From positions 20,207,001 to 20,271,000 of the forward strand of contig CM072336.1 in NCBI GenBank assembly GCA_036874045.1: DNA of 64,000 bases, in the 5' to 3' direction. The notes beneath the pieces were generated by a model. The model ran no database searches. It was given only the letters and a program-made list of their open reading frames with translations, and was not told the origin of the DNA. Positions 22,382 through 33,691 of this stretch are shown piece after piece. The stretch is from Cymodocea nodosa (Eukaryota; Streptophyta; Magnoliopsida; Alismatales; Cymodoceaceae). A program made the position numbers and the translations under genes. The stretch's first letter is position 1. The number at the start of each line of letters is the position of its first letter.

Positions 22382-24153
22382 TGTTTAGAATGAAAAAGGC
22401 ATATTATTAACGGTTAAATGATGGTTAATTGCATAATATTTAGCTTATCATATGAGAATTAAGCCATTATGTTATAATTGCACTGTTATATGCTTTAATT
22501 GAAGAATCTGCTTAATTTTGGGGAATTAATGTTAATTTAGTACATTTATGAACTGTCAGTAAATTGCAGGCTGTGAAATTTTTAAGTATCTGAAAATGCA
22601 TCTAAGCATCGGATAGTTATACTTGTAACTCTCCGAAATGTTATTTTATGTTTAAACTACTGCTGACACGTGTCGAGAGTTGGTAGATTTACTTAAGTTA
22701 TAACTCGTTAAGTTAGCATAACTATACGTGTTGAGTTACATGAATATACACTAAGGTAAAGCGTTAGGTTAGCGGCTTATTTCTTTATTGCATGTATTTT
22801 ATAGTTATTTTCCAAAATGCTACTGTAACGGTTGCAAGAACAGACAGTTGGAAGGAAAAACCATGTTTGCACATATCACGCAGGAATTCAATCGCGCATG
22901 GAGAAGGAAGCATCGCTGTTGATCTGAAGGAAGGAAATCCAACCGATCATTCAAGCAGAAGTAGTTACTAATGAAGAAATATAAAAGAAAAGAAGAAAGT
23001 ATGATCGATGGACGGCCAATGTATACAGAGGAGGAGCACCGAGCTTTCTGTAGACAGTATCGGCGATTCTCCGAAGTATCACACCAACCATCGTATCACC
23101 ACCATAATCACCAATCATCGGAGGTCTGTGAGGATACTTGCCTGATGTCAGGTCGATTCCGAGCCAAACACAGTGCTTGACAACCACTGTGAGGAGTGAT
23201 CGCGTCGCGGGAAGGGAAGACATTTTCACCAAGCACTGACTCATATTTCAGGAGATTGTAAAGCTTTTAGCCTTGGCTTCGGTTTGATGCCTGTATGCTG
23301 AAGAGGAGATCATCTTGCAATTCTGGACTCGCGATTCTATAGGGAGAGGAGACAGAATTGTAAGTGGTTCAATTTTCAGTGGTGTAATCGCGTTGCAAGT
23401 AGTGTCGGAAGTATTTACTGTCAAGTGAAATTACTTTACATTTCACCTTTCGCCCATCACATAAAACAAAAATACCAAAAACAATTTATCTTTGTTTTTA
23501 TGTTGTATTTGAGTGTTGTATTGTTGGTGTTGTATCGTGATTAATGTTATCTGTATCAGTTTTATGATTGTTTTATGTTAGTTTTAATTTTATAGTTTAT
23601 TGAAATTGGTTCGTACAAAACAACTTAAAGATTTTAATGGTTACTATTTGAATCATTTGAATGTTAGTATTGCATAATGATAAATCCAATGTTAACTAGC
23701 ATTAAAAAGCTTAATTGATGTTATTTACAATCTGTGGAATCGCCCAAAGGTTGGCCGAATTCCTTTGTAATTAGCAGTATTATAAAGAAGAGACAGGCTC
23801 ATGGAGTTAACTTAAGTCCACAAGGATAGTCCGTTGAGTTATCCATAATTCAACGAACTTAGTCCGTTGAGTTACAACGGAGTGCTTATTGAATATAAAT
23901 TTGAATTGTTCACAATCAAACATTTCTTAAATTCGTCATCAATTCCCTGTGGGATCGACCTGTACTTGCACACTGATACAATAGACACTATGCACTTGCA
24001 GTTAAAGTACAAATTGGAATTAATATCTAAATTGTATTAAAGGTTGTTTGTTTACTTCTAAAAGAAAAAATAGGCATAAAGATAAATTAACTATGTAAAA
24101 ATAGAAGTAATAAATCTAAGTTTTTCTAGTGTAGTGCTGGGAAACCACGAACA
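22382..24153 (+). repeat. Element A 5' LTR
   Basis: 1772 bp. U3 contains a CGGATAGTTA...TAACTCTCCG pair near 22609, a CACGTGTC near 22670, and TTACTTAAGT. A candidate TATA box, TATAAAGAAG, lies at 23781-23790. The GAGTTA cassette follows at 23814-23882, then the block GGGATCGACCTGTACTTGCA near 23950. It ends CCACGAACA. The 3' copy differs at only a few positions per hundred. Confidence 0.9.
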
Positions 24154-24160
24154 AGTTTTA

Positions 24161-24178
24161 TGGCGTCGTTGCCAGGGA
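24161..24178 (+). other. Element A primer-binding site (tRNA-Asp)
   Basis: TGGCGTCGTTGCCAGGGA, 7 bases after the LTR. Plant tRNA-Asp(GUC) ends in the complement of TGGCGCCGTTGCCGGGGA, so 16 of 18 positions match. tRNA-Asp priming is typical of Athila. Confidence 0.85.
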
Positions 24179-24181
24179 ATT

Positions 24182-24236
24182 GATTTAAATTGAATTGAAT
24201 TAAGTTGAATTGAATTGAACTGAATTGAATTGATAT
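24182..24236. repeat. GAATT-type pentanucleotide repeat in leader
   Basis: Imperfect (TTGAA)n directly after the primer site. The same repeat is in B at about 44490-44545. Confidence 0.7.
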
Positions 24237-24302
24237 AAGCAACTGTTAGAGCTGTTTCATTTTAATAGTCAGAGTTGTGTGTTTTCTTCTGTAATTGAGA
24301 AT

Positions 24303-25421
24303 ATGGCATATGCTTATGCTCAAAGATTTCTGAAACCTTTAATTAGCATATGTGAATTCTGCAATTTTGAAGGACACGACATTTTTGATTGTTTGAAATT
24401 GAGACATTTACAGATCGATAGATCTCATGAACAACAAATGAATTATCCTCAATATAATAGAGCCGAGTATGAGAATCCTATAGTTTACCCAACTGATGGT
24501 CAGTATAGAATGTGTAATATGATGAGAGACACTGAAGTTTGGGATAGCTATGACAGACTAGAGCATAGTATAGAGCAAAATCTGGACAATTGGAATACTT
24601 TGTGTCAACAACAAGAAGTCAACCAACTAAACTATAAGGAGGCATATTCAGAACCTAAACAGGATATAATTTACGAAACTGAAAAAGTCATAAAGAAAAT
24701 TGATCAAAAATTGAATGCAATGAAATTAGATGATCTGGAAACAAAATTAAAAGCATTAGATAAAAATGCAATGAAAATACAAGTTTTGCTATAGGACAAT
24801 GAAAATTATAATGTTATAAACCTGCACAACTTGCAAAATATACAACAAACAGAAAACACAAATGTAAGAGAATTTAAAGAATGCACTTTAAAACTAAAAA
24901 TAATTGAAGATCATAATCACGAACATGATATACAAAAACATCATGAAAGTAACGAAAATCTGGAAGATGTATGTGTAACATTAAGATCTGGAACAGATAT
25001 ACCACCAAGAACTCAAAATGAAAATGATATGAAGGTGGATAAGAGTAAAAATCAAAATGATAACGAAAATGTAATAGCTAAAAATCTAGAAATCACTGAA
25101 GAACAATCTGAATCTGCAATTGAAGCTAAAAATGATCAAACAAATCAACTGAAAGAAAAAGAGTCTTTGAAATCAAAATCTTTAGCACCCTATCCTGAAA
25201 GATTACAACAAACAATTCCTGAAAAACAAGAAAAAATAAGAGAAATTTTTGAAAAAGTACAAGTTAACATTCCTTTGTTAGATCTATTGCAGAATATGCC
25301 ACCTTGTGCTAAATTTCTAAAGGATTGGTGTACTAAGAAAAGAGAGCGAAAAGTTCTTAGAAATGTCTTTTTAGCTGAGCAAAGTAGTTACCTATTTCTG
25401 CCAAAAATTCCTAAAAAGTAA
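24303..25421 (+). pseudogene. gag: Element A first ORF: zinc-knuckle (nucleocapsid-like) gag piece
   Basis: It begins at ATG 24303, only 125 bases after the primer site. A CCHC knuckle (CEFCNFEGHDIFDC) lies within the first 30 residues. A Gln/Lys/Glu-rich, coiled-coil-like linker then leads to KFLKDWCTKKRERK and the protease. No capsid domain precedes the knuckle, unlike canonical Athila gag. TAG at 24792 and TAA at 25419 are in frame and are sense codons at the same places in B (although B is frameshifted near the first), so they are decay, not recoding. Expected role: RNA binding by the knuckle. Confidence 0.75.
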
Positions 25422-25790
25422 TCTGATCCTGGAATCCCTGTTATATCATGCACCATAGGAAATACCATTCTAGAAAGAACCTTAATAGACTTAGGTGCAG
25501 GTATAAATATTATGCCAAGTGATATATTTGCATCCTTAGGATTAGAAGGCTTAACTCCTACTAGTACGGTTATTCAATTAGCTGATAGAAGTATAAGATA
25601 CCCTAGAGGAAAAATAGAGGATGTCTTAATTAAAATCAAGAATTTTATATATTCTATTGATATTGTAATTTTGGATTCCCAACAAATTAAGCATAAAAAT
25701 AGTGATACATCTTTAATTTTGGGAAGGCCATTTTTAGCAACATCAGGGCCTGTTATAAATTGTAAAACTGGAGTAATGAAGTTAGCATAT
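25422..25790 (+). pseudogene. pro: Element A aspartic protease
   Basis: Active-site motif DLGA at 25488-25499 (LIDLGAGINIMPSDIF), then QLADRSIRYPRGKIEDVL and ILGRPFLAT, the order of Athila-type retropepsins. DLGA instead of DTGA/DSGA is normal in this lineage. It lies in the same frame as the upstream gag piece and RT. The TAA at 25419 separates it from gag. Confidence 0.8.
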
Positions 25791-27590
25791 GGTAATGAGG
25801 ATACTCAATTAAATATTTTCAAACCAGAAAGGTTTGAGGAGTTAGAAATGTCCTTACATACCATAGACTTTTTAGAGGATGAAGGAGATATGTTAGATGA
25901 TGTGATTCAAGAAGAATTAAATAGGCAAATCAATTCTGAAACTTTAGAAGAAAGTGAAAGCATAAATATAGAAGGAGATCAGGAAGAAATTAATTTAAAA
26001 AATGATGATGTTCAATTAGGAGCTCTAGCTTCTGATGGGCAGCATTTAGAATTAAAACATTTACCTCCTGAATTAACCTATATATTTTTGGAAGATAAAC
26101 GAACCTATCCAATCATTATTGCTTCAGATTTGAAAAAGGATCAAATAGCTAAATTAAAAGAGGTAATAAAAAGTTATAAAGAAGCAATAGAATGGACTAT
26201 GACTAATATAAAAGGGTTAAGTTCAACTTTATGCTGTCACCACATATATTTAGAAGAGAATGCCAAACCTGTTAGAATTCCTGAGAGGAGATTAAATCCA
26301 AACCTTAAGGAAGTAGTCAGGAAGGAAATAGTTAAATGGTTAGATAATGATATAATATATCCGATTTCTGATAGCTCGTGGGTTAGTCCAATCCATGTAG
26401 TTCCCAAGAAATCAGGATTAACAGTTATTAGGAATGAAAGTCAAGACTTGATACCTACTAGAATTCAATCAGGCTGGAGAGTATGTATAGACTATAGAAA
26501 GATGAATGCTGTGACTAGGAAAGATCATTTTCCCTTACCTTTTATAGATCAAATGCTGGAAAGATTAGTAGGGCAAGAATATTTTTGTTTCCTAGACGGG
26601 TATTCAGGGTATAATCAAATTCCAGTAGCATTAGAGGATCAAGAGAAAACAACTTTCACCTGTCCTAATGGAACTTATGCTTTTAAAAGAATGCCATTCG
26701 GATTATGCAATGCACCAGCTACCTTTCAAAGGTGTGTGCAGGGCATACTTACTGGAATGATTGATGAATTTTTAGAAATATTTATGGATGCTTTTAGTGT
26801 ATATGGCAACTCATATGAAGTGTGTTTAAGCAATTTAGACCAAATATTATAACGCTATGTGGAAAAAAATCTGGTTTTAAATTGGGAAAAATGTAACTTC
26901 ATGGTTAAACAAGGAATAGTCTTAGGGCATGTTGTTTCTAAAAAAGGGTTGGAAGTAGATAAAGCTAAAATAGAAGTAATTTCTAATCTACCAGAACCTA
27001 AATCAGTAAAAGATATTAGATCATTTCTAGGACATGCTGGTTTTTATAGAAGATTTATTAAAGACTTTAACAAGATAGCTAGACCTTTAACTAATCTATT
27101 AAAAGATGTTCCATTTAACTTTGATAAAAATTGCAAAGAAGCATTTTTTAGACTTAAGACTAGCTTAATTTCAACTCCTATAATTCAAGCACCTAATTGG
27201 AACCATCCATTTGAATTAATGTGCGATGCTTCTGATTTTGTTGTAGGAGCAGTGTTAGGATAGAAAATAGAAAAATCTCCTAGAGTGATTCATTATGCAA
27301 GCAAAACCTTAAATGATGCTCAAGTTAATTACACAACTACTGAAAAGAATTATTAACTGTTGTGTTTGCTTTAGAAAAGTTTAGATCATATGTGATTGGA
27401 GCTAAAGTAATAGTATACACAGATCATTCAGCTCTAAAACATCTAATAAAGAAAAAAGAAACTAAACCTAGATTGATCCGATGGATATTATTATTGCAAG
27501 AATTCGATCTAGAAATTAAAGATAAAAAAGGTTGTGAGAATGTAGTAGCAGATCATTTATCAAGATTACAAATAGAAGAATCAAATATTG
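25791..27590 (+). pseudogene. pol: Element A reverse transcriptase and RNase H (broken, active site lost)
   Basis: RT blocks: GWRVCIDYRKMNAVTRKDHF near 26480, FLDGYSGYNQI near 26615, FKRMPFGLCNAPATFQ near 26690, then FMDAFSVYG at 26781, where the second catalytic Asp is replaced by Ala (GCT, 26790-26792). B keeps FMDDF. Downstream are LGHVVSKKGLEVD, FLGHAGFYRRFIKDF and RNase H (ELMCDASDF, then [11 protein letters not shown]). Stops lie at 26850 and 27261. A 1-base deletion near 27345 shifts the frame. RT/RNase H copies element RNA into cDNA; this copy cannot. Confidence 0.88.
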
Positions 27591-27689
27591 AAATTAAGGA
27601 TAATTTTCCTGATGAACAATTAATGACCATCAACACAATGCCTTGGTATGCAGACATAGTTAATTACTTAGTTACTAGTTTAACACCTA

Positions 27690-28941
27690 AGGATTGGAAT
27701 AGACAGGATAAGAAATTGTTTTTCTCAAGAGTAAAATATTACTATTGGGAAGACCCTTATTTAAGAAATGTCCTGATCTAGTTTTAAGGAGGTGTGTTCT
27801 AGAAACTGAATATTCGAGCATATTGTCTTTCTGTCATGACCAAGCTTGTGGAGGACATTTTGGTTCAGGGAAAACTGCTGCAAAAATTCTGCAATGTGGG
27901 TTTTATTGGCCAACACTATTCAAAGATGCTCATAAATATTGCTTAAGTTGTTTAAGATGTTAACAAAAAGGAAGAATATCAAAGAGGAATATGATGCCTC
28001 TTAATCCTATTGTTGAGGTTGAAATCTTTGATGTGTGGGGAATAGATTTTATGGGTCCATTTCCTATATCTAATCAATTTAATTACATATTGTTGGGAGT
28101 AGATTATGTATCTAAATGGATAGAAGCTATTCCTACAAAAACTAACGATAACAAAGTGGTAATACAATTTATAAGAACAAATATATTTGCCAGATTTGGA
28201 ATACCTAAAGCTATTATCAGTGATAGAGGAACTCATTTCTGTAATAGAAGTTTTGAAGCCTTAATGAAGAAATATGGAGTAAACCACAAAATTGCAACAT
28301 CATATCATCCGCAAACAAGTGGACAAGTAGAAAGTGCAAACAAACAAATTAAATTAATCTTGGAAAAAGTAGTAAATCCTACTAGAACAGATTGGGCTAA
28401 TAGATTGATTGATGCACTTTAGGCTTATAGAACTGCTTATAAAACGAGCTTAGGTATGTCACCTTTTAGGCTAGTATATGGAAAAAGTTCTCATTTACCT
28501 GTTGAAATAGAACATAAAGCTTATTGGGCATTAAAAACTCTGAACACTAATTTAAATCAAGCTGCTGAAAATAGGAAAATGCAACTAATTGAATTAGAAG
28601 AATTTAGAAATGAAGCTTATTCAAAGACTGTAAGAGAAAAAGAGAAAATTAAATTCTGGCATGATAGAAAAATTATTCCTAAAAACTTTGAAATAGGACA
28701 AGAAGTATATCTTTATATGGCTAGACTCCATAACCATCCAGGAAAATTAAGATCTAGATAGGTAGAAACTTACATAGTTCGAAATGTTTATCCTTATGGA
28801 GCTATTGAAATTGAAAATCCTAAAAATCAAAATATATTTAAAGTAAATGGACAAAGACTTAAATTTATTCTGAAAACACCAAAAAGCTCCTTTGGAATTA
28901 TAGAAGAAGTCAGAGTAGAGGACTACTCGAGTTTTACTTAG
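27690..28941 (+). pseudogene. int: Element A integrase
   Basis: HHCC zinc domain ([18 protein letters not shown]...CLSCLRC, 27830-27962) and the DDE core: Asp in [10 protein letters not shown] (near 28040), Asp in [10 protein letters not shown] (near 28215), Glu in [12 protein letters not shown] (near 28325). The C-terminal part runs to TAG at 28939. A small deletion near 27760 shifts the frame, and stops lie at 27961, 28420 and 28759. It inserts cDNA into the host genome in intact relatives. Confidence 0.88.
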
Positions 28942-29170
28942 TAAGAAATCAGTTTTTATGTTTATATATATATATATATAAAAAAAACATTAAAAATATA
29001 TATAAAACATAAAAATTGTTGCGGTTCAACCGAATGGATCCATCGGTATGACCGGAATAATAAAAAAAATATTTAGGTCTGACCGAAGCATAGTATCGGT
29101 TAAACCTGTAAAAAAACAGAAAAACTATTCTCTGTAATATTTTTATTATTATATTTGCTTGTACGGGGAG
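28942..29170. repeat. Integrase-ORF2 spacer with GGTTNAACCG-type repeats (A)
   Basis: A (TA)n run at 28960-28982, then two diverged copies of a unit with CGGTTCAACCGAT / ACCGGAA / CATAGTATCGGTT words. B has about three such units at 39525-39690. No coding capacity. Confidence 0.6.
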
Positions 29171-29210
29171 TCCATTGAGTTACACTTAACTCAACAAGCT
29201 TACTCCGTTG
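29171..29210. repeat. GAGTTA/TAACTC inverted-repeat cassette before ORF2 (A)
   Basis: Arms TTGAGTTA and TAACTCAA around 4 nt, followed by a broken second arm (ACTCCGTTGA) joined straight to ORF2 sequence. Compared with B (39370-39475), the second half and the ORF2 start are deleted. Confidence 0.75.
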
Positions 29211-31325
29211 ACAAGAGAGAAAGAGCTACAGAAGGTAGAATCAGAACTTTTTAAGTTGAGAAGAGATTTAGTAGATATGGATATACGAATACCTCAAATG
29301 ATGGAAACACGAATCAGAGTGGCAACTGAAATTGCAGTAAGTAAAGAAAGACAAATAAGGCCAAGTAATGAAGTTGCCCTAGAATTAATCTAGCGTAAGT
29401 CCTGACTCTGGTTCAAAAGATGAATCTGTAGACAAGCTAAACGGGTGATCTGGGAGCAAGAAAGGAAGGCAACTGAAGAACGGGAAGAACCAACTACTGA
29501 AAGACCTGTTCCTGAGGAGCAGCAGTTTGGACCTTCAGTTCCACCATTTAGGCCATTGGCACAAGCAGAAATGATGGGGCCTTCAACTGAAGAAGAAATA
29601 AGAGAATTTGCAGAACTGGTTCAAGTTGGGAAGAACCAAGGAGAATCAGAAGATTTGGTAGTGGCTAAAGCACACCTGGTGTTTGATGCACTATACAAAA
29701 AGAGGGCTGCAGAAAAGTTGAAAGCCCAATATAAAATCAAAGAGGAACAGCATCACACAGCTACTGCCAGAACTACTGCCAAATTTGCTGCAAAAGAAGC
29801 TGAAGCTGGTCCTTCGAGACCAGTAATTATAGGAAAAGTTAAACAGGAAGAGCCAGTACCTGTGGCTCGAAGGCCTGTAGAGCCTACTTTTGTAGATTTA
29901 ATTTCAGAAGATGAAGAGGAAGAACAGGCACAACTAATCAGAAAAAAGAAAGGAAAAGAAAAAGTGCCTGAATATGAGGAAATTAAATCTGAAGTACCAA
30001 TTTTTACAGGGCCTATGAAGCAGATTTTTATTAACCTACTATCCAAATCTGAGGAGGAGCAGGAGGAGCATAGAAAAGAAGAAAATCAGGCTGAAATTAG
30101 TCTGCAGCCTGTACAAGAAGAAACAGAAATTAGGGCAGAAACTGAATTGCCCGTGACTCCATCCCAATCTGTTACAGAATCAGAAAGAATAGTAATAGAA
30201 CAGATTGGTAGTCAGGAGGAAGAAGAAAGAGTAGAAAATGAAGAGGCTGAAAGAAGCCATTTGGAAAAAAATAATTTCACAGATTCCATTGAAGAGCAAG
30301 AAACTCTTCAGCAAATTATGGAAAGAATTCAAGACAGAGTGGAGAGTTCTGCCGGCTCACCACCACAGACAAAAGCAAAAGCAAAAATTCAGGAATCTGA
30401 AGAGAATGTCCAAATGCAGCCTATGCTAGAGGAAGAGCAAGAGCAAACCCCTCTGGAGCAACAAAGTCACCTCCCTAACCCGACTGAAAGAACAATTTTG
30501 AATGAAGTACGTTTTTGTAGTCAGGAAGCTTATATCAAATACCAAGAAATAAGGGGTTACAATATTATTTATAGTAGACCAGTAAATTGGGATGGAATGC
30601 AAGAAATCAAAGATCTATTTGAATTCCAAGGTCTACTGCAATTTATATCTCAAGATAGAGGGCATGCAGTATATGAGAATTTAGTGCCCTGTTTCTATGC
30701 AAATTTAAGAGAAAGAGAAGGAGAATTAATTTCAAACGTAGAGGAAGTTGATGTACAGATAACTCTAGAGCTTCTCCACAACATATTTGGTTTTAAGAAT
30801 GAAGGAACAAAAATTTTGGAGGATACAAATGTAGTTGAATGGACTGAGCAGCAAATTAAGGATTGTTTAGCTATCAATCCTAGTGTGCCATTATTAAACA
30901 GATTGAAGCATTTAAATGGTAAAGCACACATGGTAGCTAACATTCTAATTAAGAATGTTTATCAACGATAGGGCCATGACATAGAATTAAGTCAATTTGT
31001 CAAATGGGCCACGTATGCAGTTGTAAATAAAATCCAAATAAATTGGTCTGTAGTTTTTGTCTCCAAGCTGAAAACAGTGAAGAAGAAATTATTTTATGAA
31101 GATTTGATTCCACTGCTGATGGTGGACTGTGTCGATTTCACTAGATGGACATCAAAAAGGATTAGATCAAGAACCATTTCAGCGAAAGAATACAGAAATT
31201 TTGTAGCTGCAGAACTAGCAGTACCTTCTAGAGGAATTACAGGAGCTGTAGAGAGGATTAATCAATTAGAGCAGCAATTAGAAAAACTCCAGAAGGAAGT
31301 AGATGAACTTAGGCATAGAGATTAA
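29211..31325 (+). pseudogene. Element A ORF2, Glu-rich Athila-type accessory protein
   Basis: About 700 codons. N-terminal coiled-coil-like part (EKELQKVESELFKLRRDL), a long Glu/Gln/Pro-rich disordered middle with a basic patch (IRKKKGKEK), then a globular region (NIIYSRPVNWDGM, LVPCFYANLRE, NRLKHLNGKAHMVANIL, LFYEDLIPLLMV) and a C-terminal heptad repeat (QLEQQLEKLQKEVDELR). The globular region resembles the 'putative plant transposon protein' domain. Its biochemical role is unknown. Stops lie near 29390, 29401, 29425 and at 30969; the N-terminus, including the Met seen in B (39204), is deleted. Confidence 0.75.
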
Positions 31326-31766
31326 ATTGTATTGTTCGTCTATTTGTGTAAAATTGTATGAAATTGTATGATGTACTTGTAATGTAATTGATTCATATTA
31401 ATGAATATAATTTTTCAGATGCAATTTTCATACTTATTTGAATGTGAAATGAACGGAATTTATTGAATATTATGTTATTGTGAAACTTAATGAATGAATA
31501 TGTAATAGATTTACAATTTGCTGAATGACAGGATAATTGCTTAAAAATTTTTGCATGTTATAAGGTAAAATGTAAATTCTGCATAACATAAAATGACCTG
31601 CAATTTAAATCTTTATATAATGTTCAGATTTAAATGTATTTTAATCAAAATGAGGCATTAATGACATAGATTTAACTTTATTACAGTTAGCAGAATGACA
31701 AAGAAAAAAAAAAAAAAAAACACAGAATAGAAAACTTACGAGAGTGAAACTTAGAAGTTGCCAAGT
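31326..31766. other. Non-coding spacer after ORF2 (A)
   Basis: AT-rich with an A run at 31705-31720. Collinear with 20400-20829 of B. No gene. Confidence 0.6.
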
Positions 31767-31946
31767 GTTAACTCAACAAAGTAAGTCCGTTGAGTTAACC
31801 GTAACTCCACGAGGTCAGTAATATAATATAAGGTCACTCCGTTGAGTTATCTGTATCTCAACGAAGTTAGTCCGTGGAGTTAGCAACAGTAACCGACTGT
31901 GTTCTGTTGAGTAATCTGTAACTCAACGAGGTTAGTTCGTGGATTA
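31767..31946. repeat. GAGTTA/TAACTC inverted-repeat cassette before capsid (A)
   Basis: At least four alternating arm pairs, such as CCGTTGAGTTA with GTAACTCCACG and CCGTGGAGTTA with GTAACTCAACG. Same position as 20215-20400 in B. Confidence 0.8.
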
Positions 31947-32052
31947 AGCAGAACGGTTATTCTTTTAACCACAAACGAAACTTCGTCGGTTTAGCGGTTA
32001 CCAAAATTTGAAATTAGTAGTGGTACACGTACCCATTAAAACAGGAACCACG

Positions 32053-32313
32053 ATGCACGTTGCAAGACACGTTCTTGCAACGAGATTTATTCACTTTATG
32101 AATGCGCAGTATATATATGAAATAGAATGTTATTTACGAGTTACCAACACTTTTAAGAGAAATGAGAAAGCATTGGAGGAACTGGAAGGAGAAGCAGCTG
32201 ATTCAACCTTCATCCGACAACAAATATTTATAGAATGGAAAGCTTCAGACTGGTATGTAATTAATCTTCTGTTATTTATTTATGAGCACATGGACTCGTT
32301 CTCTAAGTACTAA
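32053..32313 (+). CDS. Short ORF upstream of capsid (A), possible leader exon
   Basis: 87 codons from ATG 32053 beginning MHVARHVLATRF. The first 10 codons overlap the perfect hairpin at 32058-32082. A good donor-like GTATGT at 32253 and an acceptor-like TTTTCATTGCAG ending at 32353 flank a 101-bp AT-rich stretch before the capsid frame. This could be an intron, but the phases do not match in A. B differs by a 1-base indel here. Function unknown. Confidence 0.3.
   Translation: MHVARHVLATRFIHFMNAQYIYEIECYLRVTNTFKRNEKALEELEGEAADSTFIRQQIFIEWKASDWYVINLLLFIYEHMDSFSKY
32058..32082. repeat. Conserved hairpin, 10-bp perfect stem (A)
   Basis: Arms CGTTGCAAGA and TCTTGCAACG, loop CACGT. Retained perfectly in B (20078-20102) although the flanks have diverged. 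Confidence 0.8.
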
Positions 32314-32347
32314 ATGATTAGTAAGAACACCTATCCAGGAATTTTCA

Positions 32348-33633
32348 TTGCAGAGAAGTATTGAAAAATTTTCTGAACTAAACTTTAACGAAATTCTTTG
32401 GGGTGTAGCTAACCTTTCTTTAAAAGAGAATGTAGAGATGACTGCTCCAGTAGAAAAACCATTAGGAGAGATTCTGTATCCTGAATTAATTGATGAACCT
32501 TCATGTATTCGATTGCCAAACTTTGAGGGAGATAGGTTTGAACTAAAATCTAATTATATTAGTCAATTGTTACATTTTCATGGATTAGAAAGAGAGGATG
32601 CCTATTATTTCCTTAGAGAATTTAACGAAGTTTGTCAAATGATGAGAATGCCAAACAGGAGTATAGATGCTATTAAACTTAGATATATCTCTTTTGCTTT
32701 AAAAGATACAGCTAAGAGATGGTTATATACTTTGTCGCCTGATTCAATTTCCACATGGATTGAATTTTGCTCTGTTTTTCTGGAAAAATACTATCCAACA
32801 CATCAAATGATTAAAAAGAAGAAAGAAATATTAATGTTTAGCCAAAAACAGGGTGAATCATTTTGGAAATATTTTGAAAGATTTAAAGATTTAAAGATTT
32901 ACTGACTCAATGTCCACATCATGCAATGAGTAAAGCACAATTAATAGGCATAATTTATGAAGGCATAGATGTTTCAACGAAATCTTTATTAGAATCTACT
33001 TGTCAAAATGGATTTTTAAAATTATGTAGTGAAGAAGCATGGGCATATTTAGAAAATTTTGTAAAAAGAACTGCATAGTGGGAAAATTCGGTTGAAGCTA
33101 TTGTAGATAAAAAATTATTGCCAAGAGGAATGCATGAAATAGATTCCAATACTATGCTTGAGGTGAAATTAAATGAATTAACAAAGAAAATAGAAGAGTT
33201 ATCATGAAATCAAAAGCTAGCAGAAAAGAATACAAACATAAATGACTTAGATATTATTTATGCTACAAACCAGAGAGATAACTTGGGAAATTCTTATAAT
33301 CCTAATTGGAGAAATCACCCGAATTTATCTTGGAGAAACAACAATTTTCAGGGAGGTGAAAATATAAATGAGAAGAACATAAGTTATGAAGTATTAATTG
33401 AACAAGGAGCTAGAATAGAGAAATTAGAAAAGATAATCCAACAAGTAAACAATCGTCTAGAATTTATATTTGGAAATGCTGTAAATCAAAATCAGAATAG
33501 AAATATACCACTTAGATAGAAGGAACCAATGGAAGTTAGACCTACTAGAGGATTGCCAATACAAGCTATACCTAATCCTGTCAATAGAACGGTTAATGAA
33601 ATTGATACCTCTTCTAGGAGGGCAGTTGAATGA
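32348..33633 (+). pseudogene. gag: Element A gag capsid located downstream of pol
   Basis: Athila-type capsid (Retrotrans_gag): FELKSNYISQLLHFHGLERE, DAYYFLREFNEVCQMM, KLRYISFALKDTAKRWLY, W..F...FLEKYYPTHQM, QGESFWKYFERFKDL. It continues after an 8-bp tandem duplication near 32890 (frameshift) with CPHHAMSKA, LLESTCQNGFLKL and NPNWRNHPNLSWRNNN, and ends at TGA 33631. Stops lie at 33077, 33205 and 33517. Capsid forms the virus-like particle. In known Athila elements this domain is the first coding unit after the primer site; here it is the fifth. No zinc knuckle follows it; that motif is in the first ORF of the element. Confidence 0.85.
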
Positions 33634-33691
33634 AGCAGCATATCTGAAGCAACTATCTGTATGTATATATGTTTTTATTTTTATTTTAAGT

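Noticed and set aside
29208-29210. TTG at 29208 as ORF2 start in A
   Set aside because: It lies in the broken inverted-repeat arm; comparison with B shows that the true start is deleted.
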